64,000 nt of DNA from assembly GCA_964019425.1 (NCBI GenBank), contig OZ025835.1, positions 713,004-777,003 of the forward strand, in the 5' to 3' direction. Shown one piece after another: positions 18,287 to 28,400 of this stretch. Numbering within the stretch: the stretch's first letter is position 1; each line of letters starts with the position of its first letter. Below the pieces are notes generated by a model. The model ran no database searches. It saw only the letters and a program-made list of their open reading frames with translations, and was not told where the DNA came from. The position numbers were made by a program, and so were the translations under genes. The DNA comes from Flectonema sp. DT1601. Taxonomy: Eukaryota; Euglenozoa; Diplonemea; Diplonemida; Diplonemidae.

Positions 18287-20104
18287 ATGCGTATGGCTGC
18301 TTCAATGAAGGTAGTCTGTTCGATACTATTAGTTATTGGTTACACTGCTGAGGGAGTTAGTCTTCTGTGGTATTGGATGGGGAGTATTGAGGGAGAGGAT
18401 GAATTAATGAACTTAGAACTTGCAATAATAAAAGAGCAGGCAGTTGAAACAACAAATGGAATAGCTGGGGATGTTTCGGCTACTATGTCTGCTTTAAAAG
18501 AAGTCGGAGAATCATTAATGCAAAATACAACTTTCGATAATATTGCGATACAGCTCCTAGCTGAGCATCTATCAAGTGCTACTTCGTATCATAATCTTGG
18601 AGTTGGTCTTTGGAATCGAAAGAGATTCGTGACGGTTGATTTTAATGCCGCATTTGATTTTACTGCAACTGACTACTACTACAACACAACTAGTGGTTCA
18701 ATGTACTCCAGGGTAGCATCTCTTTCTGGTGATGGAATATTAAAAGTAAAAGATAAAAATAAAAATAATAATCTTTTCACAGACATACTCGATGGGTTTA
18801 GTAGTTTTCATTTTAAAATAATAAATCCCTCAACTGACTTTTTTGCTACCATCTCACTGAGGTATTCATCTGTAGATATAATGTTAGTCAGCGTGACTGA
18901 TGGGAAATTATTAAATTCTGAAGTAGCTCTACCTGAACTGTTCACTGAGACAGCTCTTTGGGTAAATGTAAACTACAACAACTGGGGTCAACTACATGAA
19001 TACACATCAAGAGAGTTGCTTCGTTGTAAGATCTTAGATACTTCTGTTGTGTTTGGGTCTTCACAAATTGCTGGTGTTGATGTTGTTGTTGTTCGAGTTC
19101 TGAGAAGTGAACCGACAAAGAGCGGTGAGTTCACAGCATTTCTTATTATTGTGATTGTCGTTTATTTATTGAAATGTCTCTTCGGTTTTCTGACTGTTCG
19201 ATTCGTCTGCAAACAAATGTCATTAGTTGGTGAAAAGTCAAGCGGCACCAACTGGAAGGAACTCCGCTCAATACAAGAACTATACTTATCTGTCTGTGAG
19301 ACTGTAAGGGATCTACAAGAAAGTTTACAGATGCCGGATGCGTCAAATTCTCAATCTGACTACGTTGATGCTCCTCTCTTTGATTGTGGTCCTCTTGTTT
19401 ACTGCGAGTCGATAACTACTTTATATATCTGTATTACAGCAACAGATGTAATGATTCACGACATTGTCGCTAATATTCTTTTAGAGATCGTATCAGCTAC
19501 TGAAGGATTCCTTGAGAACGTCGGAGGGTACAATCTACTCGCAGTTTGGGAACACCCACTCAACTTTGATATGAACATTACAGCGACTATTTTAGCAAGT
19601 GATTTGTTTTCTGATAAAACTGTCTCTGCAGCTATCCATTGTGGACTTGCAACATCGAGTGGATTGTCAGGTACTTGTGGTGGGTCTGTTAGAAGATACG
19701 TCGTAATATCGAAAGGATTTCATGCAGCTGAAAAGATGGCACACTTAGCGTACTCTCTGGGGTATCTCATGCTGGTTGATGAGGTTGCTGCTGATCGATC
19801 GACTTCTTTTACTGACATCGAAATAGTAGCGACTTCTGTTTATCTTCCGACACCAACGTCAGGTCCATCAATTGCTTATTTGTTGTTACCAAAACCTGAA
19901 TCGAATTCATCCTCGTCAAACAGGACTTTAGCAATCGCACGTGAGATTTGTGGAACTGATTTCGGAGCAGCCATCAACTTAATAAATTGTTTTGACAAAC
20001 CTGATTATCGAGAAGAAGAAGTAGCTGTCGCTCATTTATCTGATCTCTGTAATCAAAAGATTTTTAATTCCAGGAATTTCGTTACCCAAAACAGAAAACT
20101 CTGA
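18287..20104 (+). CDS. Two-pass receptor with degenerate cyclase-like domain
   Basis: A 605-residue protein with the same layout as the adenylyl cyclase 7 kb upstream: N-terminal membrane segment (about 8-28), extracellular region of about 250 residues with many N-glycosylation sequons, second membrane segment (about 282-306), then a cytoplasmic part. The cytoplasmic part (about 365-560) has the alternating strand and helix pattern of a class III cyclase, including a segment close to the degenerate second half of the upstream enzyme (AIHCGLATSSG and then RRYVVISKGF). The metal-binding Asp motifs FTD and GD are absent, so catalysis is not expected. Inference: a pseudocyclase that may pair with a true cyclase or act as a receptor scaffold. 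The cyclase link rests on pattern, not on motif identity. Confidence 0.72.
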   Translation: MRMAASMKVVCSILLVIGYTAEGVSLLWYWMGSIEGEDELMNLELAIIKEQAVETTNGIAGDVSATMSALKEVGESLMQNTTFDNIAIQLLAEHLSSATSYHNLGVGLWNRKRFVTVDFNAAFDFTATDYYYNTTSGSMYSRVASLSGDGILKVKDKNKNNNLFTDILDGFSSFHFKIINPSTDFFATISLRYSSVDIMLVSVTDGKLLNSEVALPELFTETALWVNVNYNNWGQLHEYTSRELLRCKILDTSVVFGSSQIAGVDVVVVRVLRSEPTKSGEFTAFLIIVIVVYLLKCLFGFLTVRFVCKQMSLVGEKSSGTNWKELRSIQELYLSVCETVRDLQESLQMPDASNSQSDYVDAPLFDCGPLVYCESITTLYICITATDVMIHDIVANILLEIVSATEGFLENVGGYNLLAVWEHPLNFDMNITATILASDLFSDKTVSAAIHCGLATSSGLSGTCGGSVRRYVVISKGFHAAEKMAHLAYSLGYLMLVDEVAADRSTSFTDIEIVATSVYLPTPTSGPSIAYLLLPKPESNSSSSNRTLAIAREICGTDFGAAINLINCFDKPDYREEEVAVAHLSDLCNQKIFNSRNFVTQNRKL

Positions 20105-20413
20105 AGTCTTTCCAGGCTCGGCAATCCTTTTGGAAATAATTCTTTTATTATTTAACCTTACTAGAATAGTACAAGTATTCAGCTTGCATCTCTTTAATTA
20201 CATTTTTTTGTCCAACCGCTGTTATCGTCAGCAAAAAAGTTCCACTTTTTGTGAAAAGAAAAAAATTTAAATTTTATTCTGTCAGTTGCGTCTTTTTCCT
20301 TTTACGTCGGTTGTAGTGACCAGAACCAGTTTCTTTTGTGACGTATCTGTGCTGTTGGAATAGTCTTTTATCTCTCCTTATTCATTCTTTTCGTTTTTGC
20401 GAAAAAGAATAGC

Positions 20414-20448
<35 letters not shown>

Positions 20449-20555
20449 AAAAAAAAGGCAACAGTAGAAACATATCACTTGTCCTATTCGCCTCTTAAGG
20501 ATGTTGCTTGCAGTTTTAACATTTTTAAAAAAAATATTTAATTTTCTCAATCAGA
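20105..20555. other. Intergenic region with long T run
   Basis: 451 bases with a T run at about 20417-20447 and no coding signal. The last 13 bases (TTTTCTCAATCAG, ending at 20554) form an acceptor that leaves a single base before the next ATG. Confidence 0.6.
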
Positions 20556-22607
20556 ATGAATGCCGTCTCTAAAGTGTTCCTATTCAAGTTGATTACTTCA
20601 GCTGTTGGATTCATTAAATGTAATAAACAAACAGAAGCAACCTGTTTAGGTCAATGTAGTGAAGTGAAGAGTTCACTTTGTCAGTGGGATTCTAATAACA
20701 AGTTATGTTATTGCAGTAATCATTGTTCATTAGCAAAGCATCCGTTAACATGTAGAGAGAATGAATGTGATGACAATAATGAAGGATGTTATTGGGACTT
20801 ACACACTGATAGCTGTAGATGTGGAGGACCATCACAAGTAGTGAGATGTTCGGATTATCGGAAAATAGATTTCACAAACTTTAAAATAAAATATCCAACC
20901 ACTTCAATAACCTGTCCTGAGCACGCATTATCTAACTGTGAATGGAAAGACTCAACACAAACTTCTGAATGTATTGGCAGCTGTGCAGAATTAACAAGAC
21001 CTGAAATATGTGTTTTTCGTAGATGTCCAGAAAACCCTTCACGATCATGTTATTGGAAAGCGACGTCATCAGATGTTGGAAAGTGTGTTTGTTTTAATGG
21101 AAAAGATAAATGTGAAGACAACAACAACTCCTCACAATGTGATAACAGCTACTGCCCAACAACAACTAATTGGATGAACAAACTGACAGCAAAGTGTCGA
21201 TGGAATTACGAATCAGAAAGCTGCAGCTGCTATGCTGGAGAATTAGCACCGACGACATGCAAAGGGATACCAGTTGAAAAGTGTTCGTCTGTTTATATGA
21301 AACAATACCCAACAGTGAATCGTTATTGTAGTTCTGGTTGTGGTTTATCATCCAACAGTAGGATCTGTGAATGTAAAGACGTGAATGAGATTAGTAATAA
21401 TTTATTTGATCGAATCAAACTCAGTCTCAATTCTGATGTTTCGAATATCCACACGGAACTTTCTTATAAAAACATTCTACTTATCGTTGATGGTAATTCT
21501 GGTATTGGAATACTAAGCAGTCAACCAGGTAAGATGTCACTCACTGATTACATAACATTTCGAGACTCTCCGACAATAACAGGAATAGCAATAGATTCAG
21601 AAGAAATGATTTTATACCTAACAAGTAGTAGTGGTATTAGAATATATGATGTGGGGACAGGGTTCGCAAATCCTCGTTTTCTTGGATTGCAGATTCCGAA
21701 CAAATCAATATTACAATACTTTCAAATAATTCGGTCAAATACGAATCATAAATACGTAGTTGGGATCACACGTGACGCCTTGTTATTAATTTCAGCTTTG
21801 GATCACCCTTCTTACTTTGAGGTTAAATTGTCTCATGGAGTTTTTCCAACTTGGTTTTCGATAGTTCCTCACCCAGACGCTGAGATGGTCTGTGTAGGAT
21901 ACAGCGTATCAACTGAGACTAGATTCTTATTAATATCATTAAATGGTGGTAAAGAAATACTTTTGTTTTCTCATCCAATGAGCACTTCTAGTGGTGTTTT
22001 ATCAGACAGTTGTAGTGCTGCTTTTATTATTAATTCAAAGGGAATGTCAGTGGTCAACTTCAACGATAAAGACAACCAAATTAAATTTCTAAACGACAGT
22101 CGATTCAAAATGAAATCGAAAATTCTCGGAAATATCGGAGACGGTTACTTCTCCTTGTTGATTGATTCATGGTTACTATTAATACTTACATTTGATACTC
22201 AAGAGACATTCTTTGAAGCGCAACATGATATGATTACTTGGGTCAGTTATGACAAGTACAAAAACTGTTTAATAATAAATCACAATAAGAGGTACTTGTC
22301 TACATATATTCCTCCTGTCAGGTTTGGAGTAACCTCAACTAGTATTCCGATGGGGAGTGTTAACGAGTCGGCTGTAGTAATTGTGAGCAATTTAGCACCT
22401 CTTCTGGAAGTGGCATCGACCCCGTCTTCTTCCTCATGGCTGTCGATTGTATTGGTTTCTTCTGTTGTTGTGTTTGTTGTTATTCTAATTGTCTGTTTCA
22501 TAATTGTCAGACGAATGAAGTTATCGATGATAAGCAAAACTATTCAAACAGACTCTGAGAATCAAGAAATGAATATAATCAACGCCCATGAGGACACCCT
22601 CTCATAA
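20556..22607 (+). CDS. Cys-rich type I membrane protein with propeller-like region
   Basis: A 683-residue protein with an N-terminal signal peptide (about 1-20), a Cys-rich ectodomain (about 25-285), a beta-rich region (about 290-610), one membrane segment (about 626-652) and a short basic tail. The Cys-rich part has several modules of about 40-60 residues built as C-x-W...C-x-C (CQWDSNNKLCYC, CYWDLHTDSCRC, CYWKATS..., CRWNYESESCSC), which suggests stacked disulphide-bonded repeats. The beta-rich region has repeated four-strand-like blocks reminiscent of a beta-propeller. Together this is the layout of a surface receptor or adhesion protein. I do not recognise the family. The acceptor AG ends one base before the ATG, so the mature mRNA leader would come almost wholly from elsewhere. 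Confidence 0.82.
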   Translation: MNAVSKVFLFKLITSAVGFIKCNKQTEATCLGQCSEVKSSLCQWDSNNKLCYCSNHCSLAKHPLTCRENECDDNNEGCYWDLHTDSCRCGGPSQVVRCSDYRKIDFTNFKIKYPTTSITCPEHALSNCEWKDSTQTSECIGSCAELTRPEICVFRRCPENPSRSCYWKATSSDVGKCVCFNGKDKCEDNNNSSQCDNSYCPTTTNWMNKLTAKCRWNYESESCSCYAGELAPTTCKGIPVEKCSSVYMKQYPTVNRYCSSGCGLSSNSRICECKDVNEISNNLFDRIKLSLNSDVSNIHTELSYKNILLIVDGNSGIGILSSQPGKMSLTDYITFRDSPTITGIAIDSEEMILYLTSSSGIRIYDVGTGFANPRFLGLQIPNKSILQYFQIIRSNTNHKYVVGITRDALLLISALDHPSYFEVKLSHGVFPTWFSIVPHPDAEMVCVGYSVSTETRFLLISLNGGKEILLFSHPMSTSSGVLSDSCSAAFIINSKGMSVVNFNDKDNQIKFLNDSRFKMKSKILGNIGDGYFSLLIDSWLLLILTFDTQETFFEAQHDMITWVSYDKYKNCLIINHNKRYLSTYIPPVRFGVTSTSIPMGSVNESAVVIVSNLAPLLEVASTPSSSSWLSIVLVSSVVVFVVILIVCFIIVRRMKLSMISKTIQTDSENQEMNIINAHEDTLS

Positions 22608-22779
22608 CAACTTCTCATCATACGATTTACTAACCTTAAAGTATCTGAGATTTCCTTTTTCGATACTCCAATCAAATGCTCTGAGAGACCAGTTGTTACA
22701 CTTCCTTTTGTTATTTTGATGAGAAAAATTGAATTCCTCAGCTCTGTTACACAACACTAGTCGGGATTTTTATTATTTT

Positions 22780-22796
22780 AATTTTCCACAACTCAG
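22780..22796 (+). promoter_or_regulatory. Splice acceptor before the 218-residue protein gene
   Basis: A T-rich stretch ends in CCACAACTCAG at 22796, 10 bases before the ATG. Confidence 0.45.
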
Positions 22797-22805
22797 ATTG
22801 ATAAA

Positions 22806-23462
22806 ATGACATCTACTCCTAAGCAGTCTGTCAAAATTGTTGACAAAGAAAATGGAACAAAGAAGATGAAATTATCAAATATGTTAGACGAGACAGAACA
22901 CGGCAGAGTTAAGATCGATGGGATGAAGATAGTGATCGATGGTTCAATAAAATACGTCAAAGTTTCAACCAAAGGACGAGTTCGTAATAAGTCATCCAAG
23001 ATATTTATTTGTACTAAATACGGATCTTGGGAAGGCGGAGAAGTTACGTGGAGCAGATTAATGAATTTCAGTAACTCTAAGAAAGCTCACACGAAGAACT
23101 TACCGCCTTGTCTTTCTCAGGCTGAACCTGGTGATGAAGTCTGGGTTGAGACTAGAACACGAGGAAGTGAAAAATTGGTTCTCGAGTACCTCACAGTTAG
23201 TATCACTTGGACTGTAAAACAAAAGAGTGTAGAACAACTAACTGATGGGAAGGAAAATAAAAATAAATCAACTGATTACCTCGATGGAGTAGAGTTCGAT
23301 ATAATGGAAGACCCTCATGGCGGTAACATTACAAGTGGTGTAAGAAATATTATCCCTTCACTTCCAAGTGTTGACTTCTCAGAAATAGTTGAGACGATTG
23401 CTTCAGGAGTTGGGTCGGGTCTTATGGCAATTGGAGAAGGAATATCTAATATTGATTTCTAA
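22806..23462 (+). CDS. Unknown 218-residue soluble protein
   Basis: No signal peptide or membrane segment. The first 40 residues are polar and basic. Residues about 45-150 are rich in alternating hydrophobic residues (KIVIDG, SIKYVKVST, GDEVWVETRTRG, YLTVSITW) and look like a beta-sandwich. The last 30 residues are Gly/Ser/Ile-rich and amphipathic (VETIASGVGSG...), perhaps a membrane-binding or oligomerising tail. I cannot name the family. The gene is supported by its length, its composition and an acceptor 10 bases before the start. Its downstream region carries one copy of an element also found after two DOMON genes. Confidence 0.68.
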   Translation: MTSTPKQSVKIVDKENGTKKMKLSNMLDETEHGRVKIDGMKIVIDGSIKYVKVSTKGRVRNKSSKIFICTKYGSWEGGEVTWSRLMNFSNSKKAHTKNLPPCLSQAEPGDEVWVETRTRGSEKLVLEYLTVSITWTVKQKSVEQLTDGKENKNKSTDYLDGVEFDIMEDPHGGNITSGVRNIIPSLPSVDFSEIVETIASGVGSGLMAIGEGISNIDF

Positions 23463-23724
23463 ATAGAATTCATTACTTTAATATTACAAACAGTTTTGGT
23501 GATGGGATATCACAACTGCCGTTAAGTTAACACTCAAGGATTCTCTTTCCTCTTTCGATTTCTCCTTCAGAGTAATCCCTTATGTAAAACAAACATCACG
23601 GATCACTACCTTATGGTGTGAAAAAGACCCGTTGCAAACTAACTGCCTTGGTGATAAAGATCGCCAATGTTAGGACGCAAGGAGGGTTTTTTTTTTTTTT
23701 TTTTTTTTTGTATTTAACCATTAG

Positions 23725-23783
23725 ATAATTGACAACACACGTAAACCTCCTTTAGCTTTATCAGTTTAAGTCGGTTCACGGGG
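23725..23783 (+). repeat. Downstream element, copy 1
   Basis: Matches 33636-33695 and 37558-37617: a GATAATTG-CAAC start, CGTAAACCT, TTTAGC-TTATCAGTTT, and GGTTCACGG or GGGTCACGG. This copy lies 260 bases after the 218-residue protein gene. Roughly three quarters of positions agree by eye with the DOMON copies. Confidence 0.65.
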
Positions 23784-24909
23784 GGAGTTTCGTGTCACAA
23801 AAAAAAGAAACATCAACAAATGTTATATTGCTATTAGATGAGGTCAAATATTTTTCACCCTCTCTCCGATTTCTCATTTTAATTGATTCACCTCTTCAAC
23901 ATCTCTCTTAATAGGTAAAAAGTTACTTAGAATTATTTTCGCTCTTAATTCTGTTTCGATTCAATCTGTTTTCGTTCTTTTAATATACCCGACGAGTTAA
24001 TACTCTTTTTCTTTTCATTAACTGTTTCGGAGGTGGTGTAAATATTTATTTTGTTTCTTTGTCTGTCTTTCGGCTATCTTTTTCATCTCGAAGACATGTT
24101 TTATTGAGCGAAAGAGAATTGTGGCAGCGTAACTTTAACACCCTTACTTTATAGGCTTGTTTCCGGTTGCGCACAAACAAAAACAAAGTGTGAGAATTAT
24201 TTAGTGAGGTGCCGATTCTTTTTTTGATTAACTCAATTATTTCTTTTTACAACTTTTGTTGGAACTTAAAAAAAAATACCTCCGTTGTGGTAGTTTTATT
24301 TGTTTCTCCGTCGATTTACGGTAAGAAAATTGTGGTTATCATGTGCGTGTCTTGCTTTTTTCTTTTTGTAAAAGAAAAGAAAACTTCTGCAAGGCAAAAA
24401 AAAAGAAAAAAAAAGGTCTTCTCTCTTTTTTTGACGTTTATAGTTTTATTATTTGAAGATTTTTTTATTTTTTTTTTTTTAAGTTTTCCGAAAAAAACCA
24501 ACACAGTTATTTTGTTTGACGTCCTTTCGATTTGTTGATTTCATTAAGTCCGGTGCAGTTATGACCCATAAACTAACTGACTGTCATCTCACCTGATCCT
24601 TTTGGTCATTTCTTCCTGAGTGATATGGCTATGTGCTGCCCTTTTTTATAGTTCTAAATATTTTCAGTAAGCCCACATTTATAATGCTTTGGACAACTGG
24701 GGATGAACGATCCTCGGTACTGTTCCGGGGTTTTCTATTTTTTTTTGTGGAGTGTGGGCATATGGCACATGTGGTCGTATTATAAAAAAAGATGTATATG
24801 AAAGAAAGAAGATTTTTTATTTTTTTTCACCTTCCCCCCCCCACTCCCAGATCATTTCTCTTTTATTTTCTTTAGTTGTTTACAACCTGTTAGCCTCTGG
24901 GCAAGGTGG

Positions 24910-25161
24910 AGGCTAGAAGTCGATCACTTCTAGCCTATAAAAGTACAATCTTCGCGATTGGGTCTTTACTGAGCAGGCTGCCCAGACCCCTCGTAGTCAT
25001 TGGTTCTGTATTTTGCTAACTAAGTCTTTGTTAGTTAGCAAAGTTTTGTTTGTTGTCCTACGAACTTTCGCATTCGATTGAATTTTCCCGTCCTCATCTT
25101 TTGACTGATAACAATTAATACTGACTTTAGTTATTTGCGATAACTAAAGTTAGTATTAGTT
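24910..25161 (+). other. Cluster of strong inverted repeats before the cytochrome b561 gene
   Basis: Four hairpins in series: an 11-bp perfect stem (24910-24920 with 24926-24936, loop CGATC); GGGTCT with AGACCC (24960-24965, 24984-24989) enclosing GCAG/CTGC; a 12-bp perfect stem (25012-25023 with 25031-25042); and a stem of about 22 bp with two G-U wobbles as RNA (25113-25134 with 25140-25161, loop TTGCG). It may be a structured RNA, a leader or transcription signals. No T-run terminator follows directly. Confidence 0.7.
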
Positions 25162-25382
25162 TCTGGTGGAATATTCTTACTCTCCTCTCCTTGTTATCAT
25201 TCTGTACTTTCCTTTTTTTCCCTATCTCTTTGTTTTCTGTTTTAATGACGTTTTGTTGTTTAGATTATTTCATTTCGGTCTTAACAGGTCACCACGACAT
25301 TAGAGAAGTGGGTTTTATTACAGAATAATTAAAGAAGAAGAAAGATTCCAGTCAGATATAAGGTCAGATGTGCTGTTTATTT

Positions 25383-25398
25383 TAATTATTTATTTCAG
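25383..25398 (+). promoter_or_regulatory. Splice acceptor before the DOMON-cytochrome b561 gene
   Basis: A T-rich tract ends in TTTCAG at 25398, 26 bases before the ATG. Confidence 0.5.
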
Positions 25399-25423
25399 TT
25401 GATTCCCCTTCACATCTAATCAA

Positions 25424-28400
25424 ATGAAGTCCTTAAGCCTCAGCAGTGTATTATTTTCATTGTTGGGTATGGTGAGTGGTGTTTGCAACACAGCATCAAC
25501 TGACAGCAACTTTGTGTGCATGATTTCAGGTGCTGGCATCAACGTTCACTGGAGGACTGATACGGCTGGGAACTACTACGAAATGATGGTTGACGCACAG
25601 ACGACTGGATACTCCTCCGTTGGGTGGAACCCAACCAACCCGGCAGGCAACAAGATGATTGGCTCCACCGTTTTGATGGGAGGAACCGCTGATCTGAACA
25701 CCGTGAAGATGTACTCACCGACAAACACCAACGGGGCCAGCATCATCGCTACTGAGGCAGCCATCCCATCGACCATTACGCAAACAGCAATCACTTCAAC
25801 TGGTGGGCGCGTCGCAGTTAGGTTCCGCAGGACTGGTGTCAGCAGCGGCAACTTGTTGACCATCTTTGCAAGTGGTAGCACTGGGACATTATCGAGGCAC
25901 ACAAATAGAGCTTCTCAAACTATTGATTTAGCTGATGGTATTCCTCAGACAACTCCTGTGACAGCTCCACCTACACCGCCACCTACGCCTACTCCAATAG
26001 TTACTTCTCCTCCAACACCACCTGTCACACTCCCACCAACTCCGATCACGTCTCCGCCAACTCCGATCACGTCTCCACCAACTCCGATCACGTCTCCGCC
26101 AACTCCCATTACACCGCCAACTCCGCCTTTTACTTTTCCTCCAACACCACCTATCACTCTCCCACCAACACCAATCACATCTCCACCAACCCCCATCACT
26201 TTACCTCCAACAGCACCACCAGCGACTATTCCTCCAACACCATCTTCGTGTACGCCATCGACTCTCATTCATATCGGTATCACGAGATACGACTGCATGC
26301 AATCCCTGACAGCTGCCGTGACTATGCATTGGAACAGGGCCACGACCGGAACTACTGCCATCGCTGCGACCAGCACGAACGTCAACGGTTGGTTTGCGGT
26401 CGCGTTCCCACAGAATGCGGGAGTCATGACGCCAGCTACAGCTGTGGCAACAAGCAGTACTGCTACTGCAGGTGTTTACTCGATTACTTCGTATTCAGCA
26501 GCTGGAATCACAAATACAGCGATTCCTACTATCAACTCTGTCACTACGGAGCTGGCCAACGGTCTTCGTATTCTGAGATTCAACGCTGCTATTTCTCTTC
26601 TTACGGGAAGCACGCCAATCAATTATGCATCGCACTCAGCGAGTTTTCAATTCCCAGTCAACAGCGCTAAGCATACAACCAGGGGAGGTGGTGTGGTTAA
26701 TTTTCTAATTGGAGGGGGTGTTGTTCCTACTCCACCTGTTTCAACATGTGCAGCATCAACTCTTATTGAAAGTGGTAGCACCAGATACGGATGTATGCAA
26801 GTATTGTCACCAGAAGTTGCTGTTCACTGGAGTAGAGGTACTGCGACAGGGACTGGAACAACACGAGCAAGTGCTCCACTTAATGTTCCTGTTGGAATGG
26901 TTGCTGTTGCGTTTACTACTTCCTCTGTTAATGGTTGGTTTTCTGTTTCTTTTCCACAAAATGCGGGGGTCATGAGTCCAGCAACTGCAGTAGCGACAAG
27001 TAGCTCAACTATTGCTGAAACCTATTCAATAAATTCTTATTCAGCGTCAGGTATCACAAGACTGATATCTGCAAATATCGCTACTTCAACTACTGAAGTT
27101 GTTAATGGTCAGAGAATTCTGAGATTCAACATCCAGGAGTCGTTCCTCAGATCGAATATGCCTGTCAACTACGCGTATCACTCTTCGATAATGCAATTTC
27201 CATTAGACTCTGCAAAGCATACAACGAGGGGAAGTAGTTTTGTAAACTTTCTTGTCTCCCCTATCATTTCTCCGCCGGCCTCTACGTGTGTGGCATCGAC
27301 TCTCATTCGAACGGGTACCACGAGATACAACTGCATGAAGGCCCTGACAACTTCTGTAACTATGCATTGGAACAGGGCCACGACCGGAACAACTGCTATC
27401 GCTGCGACCAGCACTAACGTCAACGGTTGGTTTGCGGTCGCGTTCCCTACCAACGCTGGAGCCATGGCCCCTGCCACTTCTGTTGCGATGAGCAGTGCCA
27501 CCACTGCGGGTATTTACTCGATCACTGCCAAGTCAGCAGCCGGAATCGCGACCACCACGTCCACTGTCGTCGACACCCCGACCGTCGAAACGGCCAACGG
27601 TCTTCGTATTCTGAGATACAACGCTGCTGTTTCTATTCTAAGGTCAAACATGCCCGTCAACTACGCATTCCACTCGACTGAAATTGGATTTCCTGTGAAC
27701 ATTCACACCACCAGGGGAGGTGGAACTGTTGATTTTGTTAGTGGGGTGCCGGTGCCTCCAGTAGTGACACCGCCTACTTTTCCGTCAGGTACGTGCACGC
27801 CGTCTACTCTCATTCAAACGGGTACTACTACTTATGATTGTATGCTGGCATTATCAGCTGCCGTAACCATTCACTGGAACAGAGAGACGACCGCAACCAA
27901 TACAGCTATGGCCGCCAGTGCTGGTGTTGGTGGATGGTTATCAATTGGGTTCCCAACAGTCGCGACTTCAATGACTCCAGCAACAGCTGTCTCCAGTAGC
28001 AGTGCTACAGCTGGTGGTGTTTATTCTATTACTGGGAGATCCGCTTCTGCGATTACGGCGACTACATCTCCGAATATGAACTTCATGACTACTGAAGTAC
28101 TTAATGGGAATAGAGTTATTAGATTCAATGTTCTGACTTCGTTCTTAAGACCAAACATGCCTGTCAACTATGCTGTTCATTCTACTAATCCACAATTCCC
28201 AGTTGGGAATGCACAACATACAGAGAGGGGGTCTAGTGTTGTAAACTTCGCTTCTGGTACTTCTCAGTCTGTTGTCGGAGATCGTAACGACGACACTGTT
28301 CTTACTCACGGAAGGGCCATGATTTTTATTTGGCAATACTGGGTGCCACTCGCTATCTTTATTAAGGGAGTGGGTCCACTGTTTTGCAAGGGGAAGGTTT

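Larger units (their letters stand above)
23463..25423. other. 2-kb intergenic region with repeats and hairpins
   Basis: No supported gene. It holds a small hairpin (23648-23667), a T run (about 23687-23709), an element shared with DOMON 3' flanks (about 23725-23783), a stretch resembling the eL22 copy 3 intron (about 24085-24155), T-rich low-complexity DNA (24230-24500) and a series of strong hairpins (24910-25161). The frame at 24209-24538 is low complexity. Confidence 0.6.

Noticed and set aside
24209-24538. 109-codon open frame
   Set aside because: Phe/Lys-rich low complexity from T and A runs; no conserved features.
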